From positions 13,504,978 through 13,568,977 of the forward strand of contig CM043961.1 of the NCBI GenBank assembly GCA_014529385.2: DNA of 64,000 nucleotides. Direction: 5' to 3'. Numbering within the stretch: position 1 is the stretch's first letter; each line of letters opens with the position of its first letter. The notes under the pieces are model-generated. The model was not told the origin of the DNA. It ran no database searches and was given only the letters and a program-made list of their open reading frames with translations. The stretch comes from Adiantum capillus-veneris. Its lineage: Eukaryota > Streptophyta > Polypodiopsida > Polypodiales > Pteridaceae. Below, one piece after another: positions 43,240-55,295 of the stretch. A program made the translations under genes and the position numbers.

Positions 43240-44839
43240 TGTAATGGAAATTAATGAGAGTACTTTTGAGAAATAAATTTGTGAGCATAACGGGTGAACA
43301 TAATTGAAGATAGCAACATAATCATAGCAATTAGTTAACTTGGCATGAACAATACTTTTGCAAGAGAGAGAATTTAGAGAACATGACAACAGTTGAGGAC
43401 CGGATTTATGTGGAGCCGGTCCCCCCTCCAATAGGCATTTGTATTATGATTTCTCCCATTAAGAGAGACTTGTTACAATACAGTCTTTGTGTTCCTTGTG
43501 ACCTAGGTGATGCAATGAAGATGGAAAGCTTCATGCATCACAAACATAACATAAAATTGAAGAAAGCTTTAGCTATCCGAAGCCTCAGTCCCAAGACCTC
43601 AAACACCTTCGAAGGTGGAGAGAGCTAGCAGGGAATGAGGGTAGGGAAGAGGAAGAAGAAACATTTCGTAGGAGAAAGAATTAGTTCCTCACTTATCATA
43701 ACTCTTGTTGCTAGCATACATAATAGCATAGTAATGAAGAAGAAGGATATGGAAAGCTTAAGCATTGAAGCATGGCTCTTGGTTGGATTTGCACTCCATA
43801 GCCAAGAGTGTTGGTGTAGGCTCTCAACCTCTACTTGCTTGGAGAGGGAGCTCTTGCACTTTGCATAGCACACAATGAGAGTGTTTGTGAGTGTGTGTGG
43901 GTGAGTATACCCCCTAAGCAACCCCCTAGCTTGCTTGGGTCGACCCCCCCTTGTAGCTCATGCTTGAAGCTCATTGGACCCCTCCAGGCCTAGCCAATCA
44001 TAAGCAGGAGGCATTACAAGCAGTAGGGGTAGCCTTGAGACAAGTGTCCCCCTTTCCCCTTTGAGAGAGAGAGGGCTAGATAAATGCTAAATCAATTAAT
44101 TAAATCTCCTAAATTACTAATGGACCCCTTGGGTGGCCAACCAATAGGCTTCAGGCATCTCATGAAGGTAACATAGGTAGGGGCCTGACATGTGTCATTG
44201 CTGCCTCTTCAAGCTTGGGCCTTCCTTGTGTGTGTGAGTGTGTGTTCTCTCTCTATCCCCTAGGAAAAGGGCTCGCCCCCCCTTTTGTAGGGATACTTTT
44301 GACTTGTGGTGCTCAAGCACCTTAGTCATCAAGCATGACAATGCACTTGAACTAGGGGTGTTCCCACAAGCATCTTAGGCAAGCATGTCAAAGCACCTCG
44401 AGCACCTTAATCAAGTAGCAAGTCAAGCACCTCAAGCATGTAGCAGGTCAAGCACCTCAAGCACCTTAATCAAGCACCTCAAGCATGACAAGGACCTCAA
44501 GCACGACAAGCACCTCAAGCATGACAAGCACCTTGAGCTTGGGCCGGCGGGTTCCCGCCTCAAGCTCAGCCCTAGCTTACCTAAGGTCAAAGGACTTTTA
44601 CACACATTATTGGAGGTCTTCAATGAAGCTAACCCTAAGGTCTTATGCTCCATTAGTTCGCCTTGCTCTTCGATAGACCATCTCTCATTTGGGCCCCTTT
44701 ACCATTGGCCCCGTGTTGAGATAGATCTATAAGCACATATCTATATCTTAACACTTGTTCCCGTTTATTCTCCCACATTAAGTGATCAATTTAATATGAG
44801 AAAATCATTTGGGTTGGTTAGATATTAGATTTTATGACA
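43240..44839 (-). repeat. 3' LTR of family B element
   Basis: Nearly identical to 50408-52011 except for a ~31-bp deletion near its 3' end (between TTCC repeats at about 43246) and a different number of CAAGCACCT-type minisatellite units (about 44390-44545). It ends TGACA at 44839; the minus-strand polypurine tract AAGAGAGAGGTAA is at 44840-44852. Confidence 0.92.
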
Positions 44840-45198
44840 TTACCTCTCTCTTGAAATCATAGTCGTCCTCGACTATGAGGTAGAAGAGATAAAGCCTTAG
44901 TCATTAGTCAATCTTACTTAGCGGGTAGATGATCCCTTTTTACCCTACGACATCTTTTCAAGATAGATGACTAATCCATTTGGTGCTTGGGAGACATAGC
45001 TGCCGCAAGCATGTCTGCTCTTTAGTTCATTTCATTCTTCCAAAGTAGAGTGACAAATTCTACTTGGTGTTTGAGAGACGTCGTCATCACAAACATGATT
45101 CTAAGCATGCATACTCGTTAAAGTTGTGCACAATTAAAAAGAGGATTAGTCTTATAAGACAAAAACATGAGTCATTTAAAAGAAATTTGTACATTTGC

Positions 45199-47004
45199 TT
45201 ACTCTAATGTAGCATTGTAAGCATTGACAAGGTTCATACTATCCTTAAGCTGTACTCCTTGCATCCATCTAGCATCTTCAAAAGGATAAATTTTGAACTT
45301 AATAAGATACCGTCAGATAATCTTACCATGTCGTAGTACCTTGTCTTCATGCCGAAGGACAGCTTCGGGTTGTAGCACCTCTTCTTGGTCTTCAACTTCG
45401 GGAGGGTCTTCAATGATTGGTTCAGTTGGTGGCTCTCCTTTGTAGGGCTTAAGTAGGCTTATATGAAAGGCATTGTGTATGAGCCAATGGTTGGGCAACT
45501 TGAGTTGATAAGCCGTCTCATTGATGGGCTTCAAGATTTGGAAAGGACCATAGTATCTTTTTGCTAGTTTAGCATAATACTTTTGATGGCCCGTAGGATT
45601 TCTGCCCGTCGTTTGCCTTAGTCGAGCCTTAGGAAACTGGAGTAAGACCCAATCATTTTCTTTGAACATTAAGGCTCTTCTGTGCTTATCAGCAGCAGCT
45701 TTTTGCCTTTGTTGAGAGATGGATATAGCCTCCCTAATCTTTTGAAAAGATTCTTGTAGGTCACGGATATAATCATCGGCGGCGGCGAAGATCTTCCCAT
45801 GTACTTTGAGTAGCAAGGGACTTTTAGGTCTTCCCTCAATGATCTCAAAAGGTGCTTTTCCCGTAGAAGTATGTACAATATTATTGTAGGCATACTCTAC
45901 AAGAGGTAAGTACTTTTCCCATTGTGAGCGTTGATCTACTTTGGTAACATAAGTCTTGAGTAGATCGAGTATCGTAAGATTGGCTATCTCACTTTGGCCA
46001 TCCGTTTGTGGGTGATAGGCCGAAGAGAAATTCAATCTTGTTCCTAGATTTTCAAAGAGACCTTTCCAGAAATTACTGGTCATTCTAGGATCTCTATCTG
46101 ACACGATGGATGTGGGTAATCCATGGTGCTTGAAAATCTGAGATATGAAGAGAGTTTCCATTTGATGTGCCTTAATAGTCTTTTTGACAGGAATAAAATG
46201 TGCTTGCTTGCTAAACCTGTCGACTATTGTCCATATTCCTGTATTCCCATGGATAGACTTGGGTAATCCAAAGATGAAATCCATGGATATACTCTCCCAT
46301 GGTGAATTTGGAATAGGCAATGGCTGGAGTAATCCAGGTTGCTTTCCTCTATCATACTTGGTCTTTTGGCATACTACACATTTTGATACATACTCTTGTA
46401 TGTCCACTTTCATGGTAGGCCAATAGAAGTACGTCTCTGCTCCTCGGAGAGTAGGTTGAATACCTCTATGCCGCGCATATGGAGGAGCATGGGATTCATA
46501 CATAACTTTCTCACGAAGGGAATAGGTAACACATAGCCTATTTCCGTGGAGAAGATAACCATCCTGCAAGGTGAATGGTTCCTCTTTCTTCCCCAAAGGA
46601 AGAGCTGACATTATGTCTCTAAAGTCAGGGTCAGTAGCATACTCATCTATCATAGAAGATAGATCATTGTGAGTAGCTATAGACAGCGCATTAACTTTTG
46701 GTCGTCGTGAAAGTGCATCGGCAACTTGATTGTGCTTACTAGCTATGTGAGCAATATGGAAATTAAATTGCGAAAGAAAATTTGCCCACCTCATTTGTTT
46801 GTCGGAAAGCTTGGTTTGTTTCATGAAATACTTGAGACTTTGGTGGTCTGTTCGTAGGATAAATGGAGTCCCCAATAGGTAGTGCTTCCATGTGTCTAGG
46901 GCATGTAGAACAGCTAAAAGCTCTTTCTCATAAATGCCCAAGACTCGTTCATCAATATTGAGCCTTCGGCTCTCATATGCTATGGGATGCCCTTCTTGAA
47001 GCAA
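45199..47004 (-). pseudogene. RNase H, integrase and chromodomain part of family B polyprotein
   Basis: RNase H (YEKELLAVLHALDTWKHYLL, then LRTDHQSLKYF) is followed by the zinc-binding H2C2 region (CVVCQKTKYD) and the integrase core with all three acidic positions: SMDFIFGLP, VSDRDPRM and DGQSEIAN. After the GPFQIL and NAFHISLLKPY segments comes VLRHEDKVLRHGKII, a TGA at 45313-45315, and RYLIKFKIYPFEDARWMQG to a TAA at 45199. That last part matches the chromodomain found in plant chromoviruses (…RRYLVKWKNYPFEDATW), so the TGA cuts the chromodomain in two. The start at 47004 is only the frame after an upstream TGA. Confidence 0.85.
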
Positions 47005-47016
47005 AACTGCTCCAAG

Positions 47017-48525
47017 TCAATCACCACAAGCATCACATTGGACCTCAAATGGCTTTGAGAGATCCGGAAGCACGAGGACTGGTTGGGAAGTAAGTTTCTC
47101 TTTGAGCTTTTGAAAAGCATTTTTCTCCTTAGCTGTCCATACAAACTTAATGTTCTTCTTAGTTAAGTCGTGTAGTGGTCCTGCTAGTTGAGAGAATTTT
47201 GCTATGAAGCATCTATAGTATGCGCACATACCAACAAAGCTTCTTAGCTCACATAGATTTCTTGGGTTAGGCCATGCTTTTATTACCTCTAACTTTGATG
47301 GATCCATTTGGATACCATCTTTAGAGATAATATGACCTAGGTATTGAATCTCTTGAAGGAAGAATTGGCTTTTCTTTTGGTTGAGATAAAGCTTGTTCTC
47401 CCTCAATGCTTGAAAAATCACTTGGAGATGTTGCTTATGTTCCTCCAAAGACTTGGAGTAGATGATGATATCATCAAAGAACACTCCAGTAAATTTACGA
47501 TATGGTCTAAAAATTTTCTCCATCAAACGATTGAACGTAGCTGGTGCATTAGTCAAGCCAAAAGGCATGACTAGATATTCATAAAGACCAAACGTTGTGC
47601 GAAACGCGGTCTTTAAGATATCTTCATCCACTATTCTTATTTGATGATAGCCACTCTTAAGGTCAATCCTACTGAAGTAGGTAGAGCCTTGTAGCTTATC
47701 AAACATACCTTCTACCCGAGGTACGGGAAATCTATTTTTGATAATGATATGGTTTAGTGCTCGATAGTCCACACACATACGGTATGTACCATCTTTCTTT
47801 TGCACTAGAAGGACTAGAGAACAAAAGGGAGAGGAACTAGGCCTCACCATCCCTTTGTCTACCAGCTCTTGTACTTGCCTCATGATCTCCTCTTGTTGAG
47901 CTTGTGAGACTCGATAAGGAGGCTTGTTAGGTGGTGAGATTCTAGGAAGGAGCTCAATACGATGGTCATCATCCCCTCGTTTTGGAGGTAAGTCCATAGG
48001 GAGATAATCGATGAACACATCTTGGAATCCTTTTAGAAAATTAGACAAGTCTAACTCTTCTTGATTCCTATCATTTACATTTGATGAAACATTAGTATCT
48101 TTTAGAGACTCTTTGACAAAAATCATGTACGCAGAAACTGAGCTCTTCATTGATTTATCAAAAGCAAGAGGATTTACAAGTGGAATAGTGAGACCACGCT
48201 CACTAGCATCTGTATACATGTTCTTTCCCCTGTAGGTGAAGTAGATTCTCCTTTCAGGGAACTTCATGTTGGCAGCCATGCGATCAAACCATGGTACCCC
48301 TAGGATAACATCCTGATGTTGGAGAGGAGAGATGAAGAAATCTTCTTTGTCGACATAGCTTTGGACATGAAGCCTCAACTTCCCAATCAAGGGAGTAACG
48401 GAGGCTTGCTGTCCCTTGAAAGCTGCGTTAGCTATTACCATATCTCCCATCTCAAAAGCTTGAATGCCCAACTTGGTGGCGAACTCTATTGATATGAAGT
48501 TGAGAGTAGAGCCAGGGTCAAACAA
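47017..48525 (-). pseudogene. Protease and RT part of family B polyprotein
   Basis: The protease motif FDPGSTLNFISIEFA (family DSGST) is followed by VILGVPWFDRMAANMKF. RT motifs are [47 protein letters not shown] and the catalytic FFDD (GVFFDDIIIYS). The RNase H start is VLPDLSKPFEVQCDACGD, then TGA where the family has Gly. Apart from this terminal stop the 502-codon frame is intact. Confidence 0.88.
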
Positions 48526-48555
48526 GATGAAGGAATCATGCTCTCTTACCTTTCC

Positions 48556-49273
48556 CTAAGCATAGGAGAGTGATGATCCTTTGCAATGAGCATCCTCTTT
48601 TGGAACTTCGATGGTGGAAGCCCTAGGAGTTTCATTGCGAGTATTCTTCTTAGAGCAAGAACGATAGCCATGTCCTTGCTCCCCACACTTGAAACACTTA
48701 TGGTCCTTGCGAAAAGCTTCAAGCTCTTCAGGAGAGAGTTTGTTTTTACCTTTGTAAACTCCCTTCTCCTTGGACCGATTGTTGTTGTTGTTGTTGTTGT
48801 TGTTCGAAGTGACTTGGGGAATTATTTTGAGCATTGGTTTTCCCCTTTGCATCATTTTTATCTTTGTTTTCCATGGGCTTGACATTACGTCTAGCCCCTT
48901 GATGGAAATTGATGCGTGAAGCAACCATGGTGTGATGGATTACTTCGCTAATAGTACCAAGCCGTTGAGAGTTGATGTATTCGGCTATCTCTTCAGGTAA
49001 TCCCGCACAGAATTGCTGCCTTTGCTCGACAAAGTCTATCTTTTGAAAGACAGTAGCCTTGAGATGTAAATCCCAAAACTTGTCTACATATTTGTGGATA
49101 GACTCATGGGAGAGGAGCTTCAAGTTGTACCATTCGGTAAGCACTTTGTCCTTTGCATCGCTTGCAAGGAATTTCTTCATGATGGAAACTCGTAGAGTTT
49201 TCCATGTCTTTGGGGATTCACCATTTCCACGAAGGCTAGCCCACCATTGACGAGCTGATTTTTGGAAGTGCAT
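48556..49273 (-). pseudogene. Gag core and zinc knuckle of family B
   Basis: The frame 48746-49273 has the gag core (SARQWWASLRGNGESPKTW, then FCAGLPEEIAEYINS). It ends reading poly-Gln through a TTG/CAA run at 48779-48804. The continuation is in another frame (48556-48924), which reads the same run as poly-Asn and then gives KGKNKLSPEELEAFRKDHK and the knuckle CFKCGEQGHGYRSC. The frameshift therefore lies at or near the trinucleotide run. Confidence 0.85.
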
Positions 49274-49288
49274 AGCTACATGGCGTAG

Positions 49289-49993
49289 CTAGGAGGACTC
49301 TGTGAAGCCCTCATCTCCAAAGGCCGCATCAAATTGCTGGATGAAGGCCAACACTTTGTCGGTAGCACCGAAGGTGCCATCATAGGTGAGAAAAGAGATA
49401 CTCTTTTCTCCCTCCTTGAACTTCTTTAGCTTTTGTGACCTTCGCCATGCAGGAAATGATTTGCGATGTCCTCCCCTCTTGTATTCTCTAGGAGAATAGC
49501 CGTAACTTTCATCAGAAGAGAAGGAAGGTGAAGAAGAAGGAGAAGAGGGTGACCTCTTCCTAGCCCTTTTCTTCCTTTGTTTCCTCTCTTGCCTTTCAGA
49601 GTGATGAGGAGAAGGACTATGTGTTGATCTTTTCGTCTTGGGAGGAGTAGGCGATCGTCTAGACCTCCGTCTTCGTGGAGCCACATCTTCAGAGGAACTT
49701 AAAATTTCATTACTTTCTTGCTCTTTGGATTCCTCCTCTAGAATGGGAGAGAGTCTTCTTTTGGGGGTCTCTTCAAGAGGCCTCCTAATCTCTCTCTCCT
49801 CTTGGAGAGGAAGGGAAATTCCATAAGCACGAAGTTGTTGAGTAACTTCGGCTTGCAAAGTAGGGTTGCCCATAGCTTGCCGCAACCTAGTGATGAGATA
49901 ATTCACAAACATGGGAGCATCATCATTAGCACCTTCATGTGCAAAATCAAAGCTATCAATGTTCATTCTACTCTCTTGATTATTGTCAGCCAT
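49289..49993 (-). pseudogene. Gag N-terminal part of family B
   Basis: Begins MADNNQESRMNIDSFDF about 400 bases inside the PBS, followed by a Ser/Arg-rich segment (RRRRSRRSPTPPKTKRSTHS). A TAG near 49279 ends the frame; the plus-strand copy of the family has AAG at this place. Confidence 0.85.
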
Positions 49994-50394
49994 GTTAACA
50001 AAATTTATGTATGTACTTAGTGTATGCTTTGGAAATTCAAAACCTTAGTTGCCACTCCTCTTAGCCTTTGAAAATCGGCTCTTAAGTATCTACACCCACG
50101 GCTCGAAGTGGTTAATTATAGAGAGTAGAGGAGTAGGTCTATCATAGCAGAGTTGCCAAGGGCTAGCTCCTTTCGGACTTCTTATGGCTCAATAATGGTA
50201 AAGCCGTAGGCAAGTTTAAAAAGACTCCATTATTAAGTCCAAAGCTTCGGAGGTGTGCACCATCCCCCACATAGTGGGCTCAAAAAAACCGATAATAGAT
50301 CCCAGTTCCACTTACCCTAATATAATTAACAACATCAACCATTTATAGGCTACTTAAGGACCTCTCTTCTTAAGCAAGAAAAGAGAAACCAAAT

Positions 50395-50406
50395 GCTCTG
50401 ATACCA
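50395..50406 (-). promoter_or_regulatory. tRNA-iMet primer-binding site of family B
   Basis: Plus-strand GCTCTGATACCA is the complement of TGGTATCAGAGC, one base inside the 5' LTR edge at 50408. Confidence 0.92.
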
Positions 50407-50407
50407 A

Positions 50408-52011
50408 TGCAATGGAATTGGCCTATTTAACTTGAGAATAGCGGAAATTAATGAGAGTACTTTTGAGAAATAACTTTGTGAGCATAACGGGTGAACATAA
50501 TTGAAGATAGCAACATAATCATAACAATTAGTTAACTTGGCATGAACAATACTTTTGCAAGAGAGAGAATTTAGAGAACATGACAACAGTTGAGGACCGG
50601 ATTTATGTAGAGCCGGTCCCCCCTCCAATAGGCATTTGTATTATGATTTCTCCCATTAAGGGAGACTTGTTACAATACAGTCTTTGTGTTCCTTGTGACC
50701 TAGGTGATGCAATGAAGATGGAAAGCTTCATGCATCACAAACATAACATAAACTTGAAGAAAGCTTTAGCTATCCGAAGCCTCAGTCCCAAGACCTCAAA
50801 CACCTTCGAAGGTGGAGAGATCTAGCAGGGAATGAGGGTAGGGAAGAGGAAGAAGAAACATTTCGTAGGAGAAAGAATTAGTTCCTCACTTATCATAACT
50901 CTTGTTGCTAGCATACATAATAGCATAGTAATGAAGAAGAAGGAGATGTCAAGCTTAAGCATTGAAGCATGGCTCTTGGTTGGATTTGCACTCCATAGCC
51001 AAGAGTGTTGGTGTAGGCTCTCAACCTCTACTTGCTTGGAGAGGGAGCTCTTGCACTTTGCATAGCACACAATGAGAGTGTTTGTGTGTGTGTGTGTGGG
51101 TGAGTATACCCCCTAAGCAACCCCCTAGCTTTCTTGGGTCGACCCCGCATTGTAGCTCATGCTTGAAGCTCATTGGACCCCTCCAGGCCTAGCCAATCAT
51201 AAGCAAGAGGCATTACAAGCAGTAGGGGTAGCCTTGAGACAAGTTTCCCCCTTTCCCCTTTGAGAGAGAGGGCTAGATAAATGCTAAATCAATTAATTAA
51301 ATATCCTAAATTACTATTGGACCCCTTGGGTGGCCAACCAATAGGCTTCAGGCATCTCATGAAGGTAACATAGGTAGGGGCCTGACATGTGTTATTGCTG
51401 CCTCTTCAAGCTTGGGCCTTCCTTGTGTGTGTGAGTGTGTGTTCTCTCTCTATCCCCTAGGAAAAGGGCTCGCCCCCCCTCTTGTAGGGATACTTTTGAC
51501 TTTTGGTGCTCAAGCACCTTAGTCATCAAGCATGACAATGCACTTGAACTAGGGGTGTTCCCACAAGCATCTTAGGCAAGCATGTCAAAGCACCTCGAGC
51601 ACCTTAATCAAGTAGCAAGTCAATCACCTCAAGCATGTAGCAGGTCAAGCACCTCAAGAACCTTAATCAAGCACCTCAAGCATGACAAGCACCTCAAGCA
51701 AGACAAGCACCTCGAGCTTGGGCCGGGTTCCCGCCTCAAGCTCAGCCCTAGCTTACCTAAGGTCAAAGGACTTTTACACACATTATTGGAGGTCTTCAAT
51801 GAAGCTCCCTAAGGTCTTATGATCCATTAGTTAGCCTTGCTCTTTGATAGACCATCTCTCATTTGGGCCCCTTTACCATTGGCCCCGTGTTGAGATAGAT
51901 CTAAGCACATATCTATATCTTAACACTTGTTCCCGTTTATTCTCCCACATTAAGTGATCAATTTAATATGAAAAAATCATTTGGGTTGGTTAGATATTAG
52001 ATTTTATGACA
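50408..52011 (-). repeat. 5' LTR of family B element
   Basis: 1604 bp with TGCAATGG (plus) at the inner edge and TTATGACA at the outer edge. It carries the CAAGCACCTCAAGCATGA minisatellite at about 51590-51720. Confidence 0.92.
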
Positions 52012-52015
52012 CATT

Positions 52016-52409
52016 CATATTATTTGTGCTCTTAATCCTATTGGAGTTTCTTTTAAAGTCTGAAGCTGATGATTTTCTTGTTTTAGAGACGCTATTTGGT
52101 TTTCAGGTTCTAAAATTCTTGTTGCATTTGAAGACAAAGCAATTTGAGATATTGAATGTTAATGTGTATGATCAATGTGTAAATGAGATAGCCTAGAACT
52201 GTATCCTAGTAAGCCATCAATCCATCTCCAACAAATCTCATCAAATCATGAGGTGTGTGAAAAGATGGCTACCTTCCAGTGCTAGGATCCGGTGGATACA
52301 AGCTCCCATTTGTCCATATATCAATGTGTTTCTCTCCCTTGTTGCGAAGTTGTTGTGCTTCATTTGCATTTGTAAATTGTTCTTTGATAGACACTCCACG
52401 TAGTAGCAT
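52016..52409 (-). pseudogene. Transposase-like gene, 5' part, separated by the family B insertion
   Basis: A minus-strand frame begins MLLRGVSIKEQFTNANEAQQ at 52409. It continues KHIDIWTNGSLYPPDPSTGR, a TAG at 52269-52271, and LMRFVGDGLMAY to about 52215. A second open stretch, ILEPENQIASLKQENHQLQT, has coiled-coil-like heptads and runs to the insertion point, where a TGA precedes the Met of the 43238 frame. The join between the two stretches is probably an intron (52160-52215), but its borders are uncertain. Confidence 0.45.
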
Positions 52410-52755
52410 ATTCTTATCTTAAGAACAAGGTGCATCAAAAAAGAAGAGAGAAAGCTCGTGAAAGGTGAGAGAGAAAAAAGAGAGATTGAGTGATTCAAAA
52501 GTGGAAACAACTATTTTCCGCCAAGTGAAGTAAATGAGAACAAATTTCAAGGTGAGCTACAAAGGAATGTAAAAAAAATGATATCTTTTTGAATATTTAG
52601 AGATATGTACCTAGATATGCTTTAAATTGCGTAGATATACTTTAAATGACCAACACAACAAAATTTGGAGCCGTTTTGACCATAAATGGCTCTGCTAATC
52701 AGTAAGTTAACCAATTCCTTACACAACCCTTTTTGAGTCGTTTTTAGCCCTGATG
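52410..52755. other. Unassigned stretch
   Basis: Pyrimidine-rich on the minus strand near 52450-52510, possibly 5' flank of the transposase-like gene. Nothing else seen. Confidence 0.4.
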
Positions 52756-53798
52756 GTATGGTTTGGACTTTTAATGACCGTTTTTCTAAACAAGCATACT
52801 TCATTCCTTGTAAGAAAACACTCACAACACATCAAGCTGCACTTCTATTTCTTAAAGATGTCATTTCACATCATGGTTTGCCTAAAGTCATAATACCCGA
52901 TCAAGATTCCAAATTTTGTAGTGCTTCTTGGACTGCTGCTTTTGAAAATCTTAGAAATATACTTAATTTTACTTCTGCATTCCATCCTAAATCTAATGGT
53001 CAAACCAAAGTCACTAATTGCACTATCATTGAATTGCTAAAAGCTTATGCTTCTTATCAACCCAAGAAATGGGATAATTATCTGTTTAATCTATAGTTTT
53101 CATATAACAACACCACTCACACTACCACAAGTAAATCTCCATTTGAAATTGGGTATGGTTACGCTCTTCCTAGTCCTACTTCACGTCTTTCTAATGTTGT
53201 GCCTGCCTCATTGATGATTTTATTGCTAATTTTATGATGTTTATGCAAGTGTGCATTCTACCATTAAACATTCATAGGAACTTAATACTTAACATGCTAC
53301 AAGGCACACCACTTTAAGGAAGGCGACTATGGTATGCTTCACATTGAAAAACGAAGGATCAAAAGTGTTGATACTATTGTTTTTGTTAAACTTGCTCCTC
53401 ATTTTTCAGTCCATTCAAATTTTTTATTTTGATCAATGATGTTTCATTTTATTTAGACTTACCTTTACATTGTCACATTCACAATGCATTCCACATTAGT
53501 CTTTTAAGACCTTTCATAGGACCCTACCTACACATCAAGCATCCACCTTCACTTGTGGACCAAGAAAAAAAACTCATCCCTGCACAACTAGTTGATCATG
53601 AAACCACCACCACACACACTGGCACGGTTTATAACCGCTATCTTTTGACTTTCAAATGCCACCCTAGAGAGATTCCAAATGGATGCCTGAAAAGTTTTTT
53701 TGCAACTTCCTAGACCTTCTCCACACTTTCCATCACTCATGGTCCAATTAATTATTTATTGAGAAACTGAGGAAAATTGCTAACCCTGGTGGGAGGGA
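52756..53798 (+). mobile_element. Ty3/gypsy element D, 3' part
   Basis: Integrase core remnant (FNDRFSKQAYFIPCKKTL, then IPDQDSKFC, then KSNGQTKVTN, in which the catalytic Glu is Lys) at 52758-53096. After a TAG it continues FSYNNTTHTTTSKSPFEIGYG. The C-terminal part at 53429-53713 has HIHNAFHISLLRPF. A polypurine tract GGTGGGAGGGA at 53788-53798 precedes TGTTACAAGACTGGG, presumably the 3' LTR. Everything 5' of the integrase core is missing. Several shifts and stops; inactive. Confidence 0.8.
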
Positions 53799-54110
53799 TG
53801 TTACAAGACTGGGAACCCTCCTGTTGTATGTGGTTAATTGCAATTGGGATAGATGGTCTAATGGTTAATTATGTGTTGTCTATTTTATTTTACTAGTTGA
53901 TTATGATTTGTAGATTGGAATTTTGGGAGTTGAGAAGGAGGTGTTGGCAAATAATAACCCTCTTGGCCATTTTACCTTTGTACAATATTTTAGACTTTTT
54001 ATTCAATAAGCCACTATGGCTGCTTGTAAATAGCTCTACTGAGTACTCACCCTTATGGGACATGCAATAAGTGATGTGCTCCACTCAAGTACTAAAGTGG
54101 ACTAGATGTA
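53799..54110 (+). repeat. Probable 3' LTR start of element D
   Basis: Sequence directly after the polypurine tract begins TGTTACAAGACTGG as LTRs do. The far end cannot be located without a second copy; the end coordinate is arbitrary. Confidence 0.45.
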
Positions 54111-55242
54111 AAAGAGGCCCCTTCAATTTTGGCACCCAAAAACTCAAATAATAAATTAAATACCAAACTCCACAAGAAGGGGTGTTGTGGAGTTTGGAAC
54201 TATGATTTTAGGCCATTCACTTGCAAGATTCTCTGATTTTCTCTCTTAGACTTTGTTAAATCATGTTGTGTACAAACCTAAATACTTGTTGTGCCTACAT
54301 GTTGGTTATACAAACCTGATCAAGCATCTTTGAGTACCAAGTATCATCTTTTGTGAAAGAAGAGGTCAATTTCATGTGTGAGGATGATCCATTCACAATA
54401 TTTTTCCCCTATGAAAACATAATGATGAAGTGCTCAAGTATTCATGGAGATAAGTTCACGAACATACTCTATATTTACATGTCTTGAAAGTCCCAAATCA
54501 TATTCAGGAGACAACTTTGTCGGTTCCAAGTACGTGAAGGCCTTGTTTGGAGTGTTATTTTCCTTGAGAGCACAAAATTAAACTCTTCTAAGAACATATT
54601 CAAGTTTTATGTAATTGACCAAACTCCAATTGAACTTCAAAAATATCTTTCTTCCATTCTATAGTTAAAGTGACACTTGACATTTCTTGCAAAGATGAGG
54701 AAAGAGGTGTGAGGGGGCGTAGTAAACTCAGGTACCGAGTTTACCTTTTTTTTAGTTTACATTGTCCAAGATCTACATGTTTCATCATCCCACCTCATCC
54801 ATGCCTGTATGAGATGTAGGTGAGGATCACACACTCTCAACATTATTTAACATGGGGTCTTAAATCAAGTGTAAGCAATGGAATTGGCAACATAGGAGCC
54901 CGAGCACAAAAATAGAGGCACGTGAGGACGGCTGATGAAAAAAAAAAAACAAGGATACGAAAGGTAAACAAGGACATGGGGGTTAATTGGGGACCAATTT
55001 TATAATGTTTTGAACTCATGTAAGTTTCAACAAGGTCGTCTCACAATGAAAACAGAGACACATATTGTGTAATTTTTATTTGAAAATGTGTGTATAGAAT
55101 TAAATTTGGATGGATCACCACATGGAGAAGGAAAATATGTACACACAAGCTTTTTGGACTATGCTTCACTTGTGAAGATGGACAACTTCATGGCATCAAT
55201 GCCCAAAGGATCAGATTTGGACTCCAAAGAACTTTAGTAGAG
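54111..55242. other. Non-coding stretch
   Basis: No supported gene. Some short frames exist but show no motif. Confidence 0.45.

Positions 55243-55287
<45 letters not shown>
55243..55287. repeat. (CT)n microsatellite
   Basis: CT run with one G interruption near 55263. Confidence 0.95.
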
Positions 55288-55295
55288 AGTTTGTC

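Larger units (their letters stand above)
43240..52011 (-). mobile_element. Chromovirus (Ty3/gypsy) family B, nearly complete
   Basis: LTRs at 43240-44839 (3') and 50408-52011 (5') on the minus strand, tRNA-iMet PBS, gag, protease, RT, RNase H, integrase and a chromodomain-like end. The TSD is CATT (43236-43239 and 52012-52015, plus strand). The insertion splits the transposase-like gene: joining the flanks restores its reading frame (…RAQII, TGA, MRDVV…). The polyprotein is broken by a TAG near 49279, a slip in a trinucleotide run, a TAG near 48555 and TGA codons near 47015 and 45313, so it is probably inactive. Confidence 0.93.

Noticed and set aside
43383-43921. Short frames repeated at 50580-51070
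   Set aside because: Both sets are inside the two LTRs of family B and repeat only because LTRs repeat; no protein motif.
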